The translations under genes and the position numbers were made by a program. Below are positions 32,410 to 39,181 of a DNA stretch of 39,181 bases, in pieces. The stretch lies in contig JAOABO010000002.1 in NCBI GenBank assembly GCA_026418315.1, positions 1 to 39,181 on the forward strand, read 5' to 3'. Source of the stretch: Bacteroidia bacterium. GTDB lineage: Bacteria; Bacteroidota; Bacteroidia; B-17B0; Aurantibacillaceae. Positions within the stretch are counted from its first letter, which is position 1. The number at the start of each line of letters is the position of its first letter. The notes beneath the pieces are model-generated. The model was given only the letters and a program-made list of their open reading frames with translations, did no database searches and was not told the DNA's origin.

Positions 32410-33969
32410 ATGAATAAATTCAGAATTCTGTGGACAGATGACGAAATAGACATTTTAAAACCACACATACTTTTTTTACAAAATAAAAATTATGAAGTAA
32501 TAACAGCAGTCAGTGGAGATGAAGCAATAGAAATACTGCATCAGGATAAAAATATTGATGTGGTATTGTTAGACGAAAATATGCCTGGAATGAGTGGATT
32601 GGATACATTACAAAAAATAAAACAGATTAAAACATCTGTTCCGGTGATAATGATTACTAAAAGCGAAGAAGAACACATTATGGATACCGCTATAGGCAGG
32701 CAAATTGCTGATTATCTTATAAAGCCGATTAATCCCAATCAGGTTTTACTTTCGTTGAAAAAAATTTTGGAAAATAAAAAGTTAGTTACAGAAAATACCA
32801 CACAATCGTATCGCCAGGAGTTCATGGAAATTATGAGCACTATTCAGGTTGCAGATTCTTGGAAAGCATGGGTGGATGTATATAAAAAACTGGTCTTTTG
32901 GGATTTACAATTAGATGTATCGGAAGATAAAAGTATGTCGGATGTTTTATACGCTCAGAAACAAGAAGCAAACAAAGAATTTGCCCGATTTGTAGAAAAA
33001 ACTTATCAAAAGTGGTTGCATCAAAAAGCAGACAATATTCCTACCATGAGTCATACTCTTATTAAAAATAATTTTTTAAAGCATATTCATTCTGACAATA
33101 CCATCTTTCTTGTTGTAATCGACAATTTACGTTACGATCAATGGAAAGTTATAGAACCTATTTTATCTGATTATTATAAAGCAGAACAAGAAGAACTGTA
33201 TTGCAGCATTTTGCCTACCACTACACAATATGCTCGTAATGCCTTATTTGCCGGCTTATTGCCTTCCGAAATAGAAAAAACATTTCCTGAATGGTGGAGT
33301 AATGATGAAGATGAAGGAGGAAAAAATTTATATGAAGAAAAACTACTCCAAGCCAACTTAAAGCGACTGACAGGAAAAGAAGTTAAAATGTCATTCAATA
33401 AAATTACCAATCATAATGCCACTAAGAAACTAATAGAAAATTTACCCCAACTTTTTGGAAATTCAGTTAATGTGATTGTATATAATTTTGTAGATATGTT
33501 GAGCCATGCAAGAAGTGAGATGGAGGTTGTTAAAGAACTGGCTGAAGATGAGCCCGCATACAGAAGTATCACCAAATCTTGGTTTTCACATTCCCCATTA
33601 TTTGAGGTGTTTAAAAAATTACATGAAAGAAAAATACCTGTCATATTAACTACTGACCATGGTACTGTTCACGTTAAAGAACCCATTAAAGTACTGGGCG
33701 ATAAAAACGTCAATACCAACCTCAGATACAAGCAAGGAAAAGCCCTTGATTATAACCCTAAAGAAGTAGTTGAATTCAAAAATCCTGCTGATATATTTTT
33801 ACCAAAATTACATCCCAGTTCAAGGTTTATCTTTGCCAAAGAATATGGTTTTTTTGTATATCCAAATAATTTTGGACAATATGCCAACTTATATAAAAAT
33901 ACTTTTCAGCATGGCGGAATTAGCTTAGAAGAAATGCTTATTCCATATATTACCCTCACTCCAAGATGA
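32410..33969 (+). CDS. porX: PorX: response regulator with PglZ (alkaline-phosphatase-like) domain, T9SS regulator
   Basis: 519 residues. Receiver domain 1-120: D10-D11 (ILWTDDEIDILKPHILFL), phospho-acceptor D55 (VVLLDENMPGMSGLDTL), T83 and K105 (ADYLIKPINPNQ), almost word for word the PorX receiver. Then a helical linker (from about 125) and a PglZ domain of the alkaline phosphatase superfamily: VVIDNLRYDQWKVI, LPTTTQYARNALFAG with the catalytic Thr, YNFVDMLSHAR, LTTDHGTVHV and a terminal FQHGGISLEEMLIPY. In Porphyromonas PorX works with the kinase PorY and sigma factor SigP to control T9SS genes and has phosphodiesterase activity. No PorY lies nearby. Overlaps tsaE by four bases (ATGA). Confidence 0.95.
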   Translation: MNKFRILWTDDEIDILKPHILFLQNKNYEVITAVSGDEAIEILHQDKNIDVVLLDENMPGMSGLDTLQKIKQIKTSVPVIMITKSEEEHIMDTAIGRQIADYLIKPINPNQVLLSLKKILENKKLVTENTTQSYRQEFMEIMSTIQVADSWKAWVDVYKKLVFWDLQLDVSEDKSMSDVLYAQKQEANKEFARFVEKTYQKWLHQKADNIPTMSHTLIKNNFLKHIHSDNTIFLVVIDNLRYDQWKVIEPILSDYYKAEQEELYCSILPTTTQYARNALFAGLLPSEIEKTFPEWWSNDEDEGGKNLYEEKLLQANLKRLTGKEVKMSFNKITNHNATKKLIENLPQLFGNSVNVIVYNFVDMLSHARSEMEVVKELAEDEPAYRSITKSWFSHSPLFEVFKKLHERKIPVILTTDHGTVHVKEPIKVLGDKNVNTNLRYKQGKALDYNPKEVVEFKNPADIFLPKLHPSSRFIFAKEYGFFVYPNNFGQYANLYKNTFQHGGISLEEMLIPYITLTPR

Positions 33970-34409
33970 AACAAACTATCTATATAGTCAAAGAATTAAA
34001 TGACTGGGAATCATTAGTAGAATATTTACTTAAAAACTTCCCTGATAAAAAAATCCTTTTATTAAAAGGACAGCTTGGGGCAGGCAAAACCACTTTGGTT
34101 CAGGCCTTTGGAAAAATTCTTCAAGTAAAAGAACATATAACAAGCCCAACCTTTTCAATAATGCACGAATATCATAATGATACTAAAAAAATTTATCATT
34201 TTGATTTATACCGATTAGAAAGTGATAAGGAATTAAAAAATATTGGCTTTGAACAATTTCTTTATGAAGGAGATTATTGTTTTATAGAGTGGCCTGAAAT
34301 TATTGAAGATAAAATAAAGAACGATGAAGAGTTAAAGAGTAAAACATTAAGTATTTATATTCTGTTTGGACCAGAATCAAAAACGAGAGAGGTTGTTCTT
34401 ATTGATTAA
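33966..34409 (+). CDS. tsaE: TsaE, ATPase of the tRNA threonylcarbamoyladenosine (t6A37) complex
   Basis: 147 residues. Walker A GQLGAGKTTLVQ (35-46), the family motif TSPTFSIMHEY (59-69), HFDLYRLE (78-85) and FIEWPEII (Walker B region). TsaE works with TsaB, TsaC and TsaD in making the universal t6A modification of tRNAs reading ANN codons. Length is normal. Translationally coupled to porX; the porX-tsaE order is, as I recall, widespread in Bacteroidota, which supports both calls. Confidence 0.95.
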   Translation: MKQTIYIVKELNDWESLVEYLLKNFPDKKILLLKGQLGAGKTTLVQAFGKILQVKEHITSPTFSIMHEYHNDTKKIYHFDLYRLESDKELKNIGFEQFLYEGDYCFIEWPEIIEDKIKNDEELKSKTLSIYILFGPESKTREVVLID

Positions 34410-34484
34410 AAAATGATGCCAAATTGACTATAAAAATATAATTGGAACATTATTTGAGAAAACAAACATCAAAAAAATAAATAT

Positions 34485-35192
34485 ATGATGTACTACGATC
34501 CTATTTTACTTTTAATCAGTGTTGTATTAATGATAGTAGGTTTAATTGTAAGTTCAACCCTCAAGAGAAAGTTTTATGAATATAGCATGGACCCTTTGCC
34601 AAATGGAATGAGTGGAAAAGATGTGGCTGAAAAAATGTTGAAAGAGAATGGCATTTATGATGTAAAAGTGATTTCAGTAGAAGGAGAATTAACAGACCAT
34701 TACAATCCTGTCAATAAAACTGTTAATCTTAGTCCTCATGTATATTATGGCAAACACATTTCTGCAGCGGCCGTTGCTGCTCATGAGTGTGGTCATGCTA
34801 TTCAACACGCCACTGCTTATAATATGCTGATGCTAAGAAGTCAATTGGTTCCCGTAGTTCAAATTAGTTCTACTTTAATGAATGTGCTCGTAATCGGACT
34901 TGCTTTTGCAGGCGCTATGCTACCTCAAATGCTCAATACTTTTTTACTCATATTCATCATTGGTCAAAGCTTGGTTACATTATTTAGTTTAATTACCTTA
35001 CCTGTAGAAATTGATGCCAGTAAAAGAGCATTGAATTGGTTAAACCAAACTTCCATTTTGTATGGAGAACAATACAATAAAGCAAAAGACGCATTAAAAT
35101 GGGCAGCCTATACTTATATTGTAGCGGCCATAGGTTCTGTTGCAACTTTATTATATTATATTTGGAGATACACTCAAAACAATAGAGAATAA
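34485..35192 (+). CDS. YugP-type membrane zinc metallopeptidase
   Basis: 235 residues. N-terminal membrane helix (ILLLISVVLMIVGLIVSS), a short domain with SGKDVAEKMLKENGI and YNPVNKTVNLSPHVYYGK, then the zinc motif H100-E-C-G-H104 in AAAVAAHECGHAIQHAT, and two or three further membrane helices (LMNVLVIGLAFAGAML; FLLIFIIGQSLVTLFSLITL; YTYIVAAIGSVATLLYYIW). The downstream E in PVEIDASKRAL is the likely third ligand. Matches the neutral zinc metallopeptidase family of Bacillus YugP; substrate unknown. It begins 75 bases after tsaE, and no promoter was identified. Confidence 0.9.
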   Translation: MMYYDPILLLISVVLMIVGLIVSSTLKRKFYEYSMDPLPNGMSGKDVAEKMLKENGIYDVKVISVEGELTDHYNPVNKTVNLSPHVYYGKHISAAAVAAHECGHAIQHATAYNMLMLRSQLVPVVQISSTLMNVLVIGLAFAGAMLPQMLNTFLLIFIIGQSLVTLFSLITLPVEIDASKRALNWLNQTSILYGEQYNKAKDALKWAAYTYIVAAIGSVATLLYYIWRYTQNNRE

Positions 35193-35268
35193 CAAATAAT
35201 AATTTTCAAACAAATAACTTGGAGTTTCATGTTTAAAAAATTTCTCGGATTATCCCAATCATTCTTCC

Positions 35269-35276
35269 TACATTTG
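35269..35276 (+). promoter_or_regulatory. -7 box TACATTTG for the DedA gene
   Basis: Perfect TAnnTTTG followed by CAAA, 39 bases before the GTG at 35316. Confidence 0.6.
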
Positions 35277-35315
35277 CAAAACACTTTTTTCTAATTAAGC
35301 ATACATCTCTTTCTT

Positions 35316-35984
35316 GTGGCATTATCAGTATTTGACTTTCTTAAAACATTAACAGATCCTGAAAGTATCATTAAATACGGGGGCTTGTGGTTATTGCTAT
35401 TTACGATATTTGCAGAAACAGGATTGTTTTTTGGTTTTTTTTTACCAGGAGATAATTTGATATTGATTGCAGGCATCATTGCAGCTACGCATCCTGAATG
35501 GTTTTATAATTTACCATTTCCATTGGTTGCGTTATTCATGATTATATCTGCTATACTTGGAAATTCTGTAGGATATTGGTTTGGAAAAAAGTTAGGAAAT
35601 ACCATTTACAATAAATCAGATACTTTTTTCTTTAAAAAAAAGCACATACTTCAAACCAAACAATTTTATGATAAGTATGGTGCATTAACCCTGATATTAG
35701 GAAGGTTTATTCCAATTGTCAGGACATTTGCTCCTATACTGGCAGGAGTTATTCATGTTTCCCCAAAAACCTTTTTTATATATAATATAACCGGAGCCGT
35801 TTTGTGGATAGCATCTCTTGGATCAATTGCTTATTTTCTTGGAACCTATTACGCTGAATGGATTGAAAAAAATATTGGCTATGTTTTTATTACATTAATT
35901 GTAGTTACTGCAATTCCAGTAATTGCTACGAGTATTCGTCAAAAATTAAAAAAGAACGAAGAAGAAAAATCGGAAATAGAATAG
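35316..35984 (+). CDS. DedA-family inner-membrane protein
   Basis: 222 residues. GTG start at 35316; no ATG is available upstream of the conserved N-terminus. Several membrane segments: WLLLFTIFAETGLFFGFFLP with the conserved E-x-G and PGD, ALFMIISAILGNSVGYWFG, the signature loop GRFIPIVRTFAPILAG (G-R-F-x-P-x-x-R-T...AG), and FITLIVVTAIPVIATS at the end. DedA/SNARE-associated proteins flip undecaprenyl phosphate or phosphatidylethanolamine and are needed for envelope integrity. Stop codon five bases from the convergent gcvH stop. Confidence 0.93.
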   Translation: MALSVFDFLKTLTDPESIIKYGGLWLLLFTIFAETGLFFGFFLPGDNLILIAGIIAATHPEWFYNLPFPLVALFMIISAILGNSVGYWFGKKLGNTIYNKSDTFFFKKKHILQTKQFYDKYGALTLILGRFIPIVRTFAPILAGVIHVSPKTFFIYNITGAVLWIASLGSIAYFLGTYYAEWIEKNIGYVFITLIVVTAIPVIATSIRQKLKKNEEEKSEIE

Positions 35985-35989
35985 TACCT

Positions 35990-36370
35990 TTATACATTAA
36001 TGGTTTTCTTATACTCTTCGGCAGAAAGTAAAGTATTTAGTTCTTCCGGCTTATCAATGGAAATTTTAATAATCCATCCCTCTCCATAAGGATCTTGATT
36101 GATTTTTTCAGGCGAACTATCCAAACCATTATTAAACTCAAGTACTTTTCCGGAAACAGGACAAAATAAATCCGAAACAGTTTTCACCGCTTCTATAGTT
36201 CCAAATACTTGATCTTTGTTTACTACCTCTCCTACTGTAGGAACATCTACATAGACAATATCTCCTAACTCTTTTTGTGCAAAATCTGTAATTCCAATAA
36301 TACCCACATTGCCCTCAATTTTTATCCATTCATGTTCTTTGGTATACTTTAAATTATCCGGAAACTGCAT
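35990..36370 (-). CDS. gcvH: Glycine cleavage system H protein
   Basis: 126 residues from ATG 36370 (MQFPDNLKYTKEHEWIKIEG). The lipoyl domain carries the modified K63 in GTIEAVKTVSDLF, and the family's GLDSSPEKINQDPYGEGWI loop follows. It shuttles the aminomethyl group of glycine between the P, T and L proteins. None of those genes is in the window, so gcvH stands apart, as often in Bacteroidota. It is the last gene of the leftward group and begins 55 bases after the lipoprotein stop, with a near-match promoter box. Confidence 0.96.
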   Translation of the reverse strand: MQFPDNLKYTKEHEWIKIEGNVGIIGITDFAQKELGDIVYVDVPTVGEVVNKDQVFGTIEAVKTVSDLFCPVSGKVLEFNNGLDSSPEKINQDPYGEGWIIKISIDKPEELNTLLSAEEYKKTINV

Positions 36371-36384
36371 ATAATTTTTTTTGT

Positions 36385-36392
36385 GCAAATTA
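36385..36392 (-). promoter_or_regulatory. Near-match -7 box TTAATTTG for gcvH
   Basis: Seven of eight positions, followed by CAC like several perfect boxes. It lies 14 bases before the gcvH ATG. Confidence 0.4.
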
Positions 36393-36425
36393 ATACCTTT
36401 TATCAGAAACTATCAAATTTATTTT

Positions 36426-37250
36426 TCAATATACACTGATTATTTGCTTACGAACATCTGTAAATAATTGATGTGTTTTTTTAAATGCCTCATCATTTTT
36501 GGCAGCATTTTTCATGCAATCATTGATATTTAAAAATGCATCCAAAATTTTCTTGTCCTCTATATCGGATACTTTTTGTAAAAGATTAATTAAATAATGT
36601 AATGACTCCTGTTGCTTGAAATAAAGCCATTTAATCTTATTATAGGCCATTGTATCTTGTTGATAACTCAATGCATATTCTCCTGCCACATACATGGACT
36701 CAATAAAAGCACCAACAATCATTAACACCGAAAGATTTCCTCTTTTGTTTTCTAATAATATTTTATCCGACTTTTTGAATGCTTGAGATATAATTTCCAG
36801 AATACTATCTCTGTTTGATTTGTTAGCTTCAAATCTATCCATTACATTTTCATCAAATGCTGAACTGATGCCTAATTCTTTTGCTAAATGATTAGTACAT
36901 CTCAAAAATAACATGCTTTCATGTGGCTGATTAAATGCCCCTGAAATAGCCAAATCTGCAGCGTAAACACCCAAATTCAATGCCTGAGGTTTTTCAAGCG
37001 AATAATTCTTATATTGAACAGGATTGTTTAAAAACTCCGAATTGTAATTCAGCTTGGCTATTTGAATAACCTGGAAAATCTCATCAGATGAAGGGATAGT
37101 ATTAAAAAAATTCTGAACATTAATTTGTTTGCTTATATCCTCCTCTATTACACTTGTTTCATTCTCATCTTTAACATTATTGGCATTTGTACAAGAAGAT
37201 AATTTTAACAGAAGGAACAGACCTAAAATATATGCCACTTTCTTTTTCAT
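36426..37250 (-). CDS. Lipoprotein of unknown function, helical
   Basis: 274 residues from ATG 37250 (MKKKVAYILGLFLLLKLSSC, lipobox LSSC, Cys 20); an earlier ATG at 37280 overlaps a near-match -7 box and would spoil the signal peptide. After an acidic linker (NVKDENETSVIEEDIS) the rest is alpha-helical, with LNLGVYAADLAISGAFNQ and LMIVGAFIESMYVAGEYALS as the most family-like stretches. I recall similar Bacteroidota proteins without a function. No enzyme motif. It follows the flippase by 45 bases in the same direction. An outer-membrane periplasmic-facing lipoprotein is the most that can be said. Confidence 0.8.
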   Translation of the reverse strand: MKKKVAYILGLFLLLKLSSCTNANNVKDENETSVIEEDISKQINVQNFFNTIPSSDEIFQVIQIAKLNYNSEFLNNPVQYKNYSLEKPQALNLGVYAADLAISGAFNQPHESMLFLRCTNHLAKELGISSAFDENVMDRFEANKSNRDSILEIISQAFKKSDKILLENKRGNLSVLMIVGAFIESMYVAGEYALSYQQDTMAYNKIKWLYFKQQESLHYLINLLQKVSDIEDKKILDAFLNINDCMKNAAKNDEAFKKTHQLFTDVRKQIISVY

Positions 37251-37295
37251 CTTCCTGCAAAGATGTAAAATAATTTTCATACTTTAAAACTTCTG

Positions 37296-38531
37296 CTACT
37301 TTGACTCAAAATGTTTCCAAAAGCCCTTGTTCCATATTTCAGACCATTGTATTCTTTCATGTTTCCAAAAAAAATAAGTAATCATCATCGCTTCTATAAC
37401 ATAACTAATACTCGCCACCATAGCAGCCCCTGAAATCCCCCATTTTTGAATAAAAATATAACTAAACAGAACTGTAAACAAACATGAAATAGTATTACTA
37501 ATAGCATTATATTTCAAAACACCTCTTGCACTATAATAATGAGAAAATACAGCAGAAAATGAAATCATCACTACGCCTAATGATAATATTGCCATAGGCG
37601 TTTTAATCCCCGCAAAGCCATTACCTAATATCCACACCAGCCAATCTTCAGGAATTCCTAAAATTACTAACACTGCCAATATAGTGAATAGCAAGCTACC
37701 CGTTGCCGCTTGCAGCGTTATCCTTTTTGATTTTTCTGCATCCGATTCGTTAGAAACATAACTCAATACTACCGTAGAAATTCCACTGTATATTACAAAT
37801 ACACTCTCTATTAAAGAAGTGGCAGTAGAATAAATTCCCAGCCCTTGCAAACTTACAATAGATAATACATAATAACCAAATCGGTTAGCCAGTAAATGCA
37901 TCCAATTACTCCATTGAGATAAAAAACCATTTGATAAAATAGATATTAATGCAAAATCTTTTAACCTATCTTGCTTTAAATACTGAAGCACAGAAAACAT
38001 ATTGATGATTAACGCTATACCAAAAGAATAAAGCAACGCATCTATATAAGAATCCAATACAAACTTTTTTTCTATAAAAATATCAAATGCCAATATCATC
38101 AATAGTATCAAAGGTTGTAGAACACTAAGCCAATTATACAAACGAATATTTTCTTTCCCTAAAATGATAACCATACAAAACGTATTCAATATCACCATGA
38201 TACTTATTATTACAAATTCTGCTTCGTAAAAAGGAATTAAATAATTTAAATAATATAAAATCAATGTGCCAATAAGCAACACTAGAATTATCCAAATCAA
38301 GCCATATATAAAAATTTTTTTCAATGAAAATTTAGGTATAAAATGCACTAAGGCATATCCTGTAAAAATTTCACTCAGCATTTGTACATTGGCAATATTT
38401 AATATCAATAAGCTTATTTGCCCTCTTGTTTCCGCACCCAAATATCTTGATGAGATAATCAAAACAAAAAAATTAATACAAGCTACCAATGCTCTTGTTA
38501 TGACACTATAAGATATTTTTTTAAATAACAT
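37296..38531 (-). CDS. Wzx-like polysaccharide flippase (MOP superfamily)
   Basis: 411 residues with about a dozen membrane segments. N-terminus SYSVITRALVACINFFVLII followed by SSRYLGAETRGQISLL, the classic Wzx opening (R-Y-L-G-x-x-x-R-G). A mid-protein FGYYVLSIVSLQGLGIYSTA matches the repeated half. The C-terminal half has WGISGAAMVASISYVIEAMM. It would flip lipid-linked oligosaccharides across the inner membrane. The start ATG overlaps the stop of the outer-membrane barrel gene (TAATG), so the two are translationally coupled. No polymerase or ligase is adjacent within the window. Confidence 0.88.
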   Translation of the reverse strand: MLFKKISYSVITRALVACINFFVLIISSRYLGAETRGQISLLILNIANVQMLSEIFTGYALVHFIPKFSLKKIFIYGLIWIILVLLIGTLILYYLNYLIPFYEAEFVIISIMVILNTFCMVIILGKENIRLYNWLSVLQPLILLMILAFDIFIEKKFVLDSYIDALLYSFGIALIINMFSVLQYLKQDRLKDFALISILSNGFLSQWSNWMHLLANRFGYYVLSIVSLQGLGIYSTATSLIESVFVIYSGISTVVLSYVSNESDAEKSKRITLQAATGSLLFTILAVLVILGIPEDWLVWILGNGFAGIKTPMAILSLGVVMISFSAVFSHYYSARGVLKYNAISNTISCLFTVLFSYIFIQKWGISGAAMVASISYVIEAMMITYFFWKHERIQWSEIWNKGFWKHFESK

Positions 38532-39181
38532 TAATCAAATTGCTTTTGAACTTTAATAAAATAAACATGAAAGTGTAGCCCTATTGTTAACCATGAAATA
38601 TTGAAATGATTTTTCCATTTAGAATAATCCACATAATAATTCAATCCTGCATTTTTAGGATTAAAAACATCTGTATATAAAGTATAATTAATGTATGCAC
38701 CAAACCCCAGATTTTCTTCCACCATAAAAGTATAAGAAAAATGTGTTTGTATAAATGCACTCCTAAACTCCATAGGCGGAGAACCTATGCTATCATTCAG
38801 GGGAATATTAGTATATTTGTTATAACTATATCCTGCCCTTAATTCTATACATCCAAACTGGTCTGGTTTGTCAGATTCAACTTCTACAGGCATAAAATAC
38901 CCTAACGTAAAATTACTATTGTACGCCCGCAAAAAAAAATCAGACGGCATAGTTACATTGCCAATTCTAAACTGAAAATGCTTAGATGTCTTGAATAAAG
39001 CATAATTAAACCCTACACCGCTATAAAACCTGTGAAACAACTTTACTACAAACTGCCCCCCCGTTTGAAACTCACCAGTAAAAGTATTACGAAATGCCTC
39101 ACTCGTCAAAGGTGATTGTATTCCTCCTTCACCCTTGAATGAAAAACGCGGTAGCTTATTCTGTGCAAAAAACAATTGACA
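38531..39181 (-). CDS. Outer-membrane beta-barrel protein, 5' end outside window
   Basis: 217 codons visible with the frame open to the right edge. It begins inside a signal peptide (CQLFFAQ-NKLPRF), so only the first few residues are missing. The mature part shows alternating hydrophobic strands with aromatic ends (GGQFVVKLFHRFYSGVGFNY; FTLGYFMPVEVE; GFGAYINYTLYTD; WLTIGLHFHVYFIKV), the pattern of an 8-10-stranded outer-membrane barrel. No specific family recognised. Coupled to the flippase downstream, hinting at a role in surface-glycan traffic or a lineage-specific porin; that is inference. Confidence 0.7.
   Translation of the reverse strand, partial: CQLFFAQNKLPRFSFKGEGGIQSPLTSEAFRNTFTGEFQTGGQFVVKLFHRFYSGVGFNYALFKTSKHFQFRIGNVTMPSDFFLRAYNSNFTLGYFMPVEVESDKPDQFGCIELRAGYSYNKYTNIPLNDSIGSPPMEFRSAFIQTHFSYTFMVEENLGFGAYINYTLYTDVFNPKNAGLNYYVDYSKWKNHFNISWLTIGLHFHVYFIKVQKQFD

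Noticed and set aside
1..39181. Mobile element, prophage or genomic island
   Set aside because: No transposase, integrase, tRNA-flanking repeat or sharp change in base composition was seen.

Overview
The window comes from a low-GC Bacteroidota genome. Four things in the sequence point there. Box-perfect copies of the Bacteroidota -7 element TAnnTTTG sit just upstream of many start codons. Three secreted proteins end in type IX secretion (T9SS) C-terminal sorting domains. A PorX-type regulator of that system is present. There are also several lipoproteins with short signal peptides and an RprX/RprY-like two-component pair. The mix of T9SS, polyhydroxyalkanoate (PHA) genes and aerobic SCO-type proteins suggests a free-living aerobic member (for example Chitinophagales/Saprospirales-like), but the exact order is inference. 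No rRNA, tRNA, CRISPR array, insertion sequence or phage gene was seen. The window looks like ordinary chromosomal backbone with lineage-specific secreted proteins.

Layout. 1-4.7 kb (minus): a very large surface or outer-membrane protein (inactive peptidase-like domain, beta-propeller, BamA-like barrel; its C-terminus lies beyond the window), a strong hairpin terminator, and a PhaE-like protein. 5-13 kb (plus): a secreted M1 peptidase with a T9SS tail, a LEA2-type lipoprotein, a degenerate ECF sigma-like protein coupled to a membrane protein, a pair of SCO-like proteins of which one has lost its metal-binding residues, a GT4 glycosyltransferase, a small basic secreted protein and a polysaccharide-deacetylase-like protein. 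13-16.6 kb (minus): a fused E1 alpha/beta 2-oxoacid dehydrogenase, a DUF4468-like secreted protein and a PolB-type 3'-5' exonuclease, probably one operon. 16.7-22.2 kb (plus): a tandem duplicate of a LecA-like-domain protein, a small T9SS cargo protein, and a histidine kinase/response regulator pair. 22.2-25.8 kb: a radical SAM protein, an aminotransferase and a serine-hydrolase lipoprotein. 26-28.5 kb (plus): PhaJ-like hydratase, PhaB reductase, terminator, second GT4. 28.5-36 kb (plus): a dicluster ferredoxin, a 1090-residue BNR-propeller T9SS cargo protein, PorX-TsaE, a YugP-type membrane protease and a DedA protein. 36-39.2 kb (minus): an outer-membrane barrel protein (5' end outside), a Wzx-like flippase, an unknown lipoprotein and GcvH.

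How they fit together. PorX is known to control T9SS genes in Porphyromonas, and three likely T9SS substrates lie in this window. PhaE, PhaJ and PhaB form a partial PHA route: acetoacetyl-CoA reduction and enoyl-CoA hydration supply (R)-3-hydroxyacyl-CoA to a class III synthase. The catalytic PhaC is not in the window. Two GT4 enzymes, a flippase and a deacetylase indicate surface-polysaccharide work, but they are scattered and do not form one cluster.

Promoters are unusually easy to read. At least fifteen perfect TAnnTTTG boxes, often followed by CA or CACC, sit 6 to about 50 bases before starts. Two genes start exactly six bases after the box, so their mRNAs are probably leaderless or nearly so.
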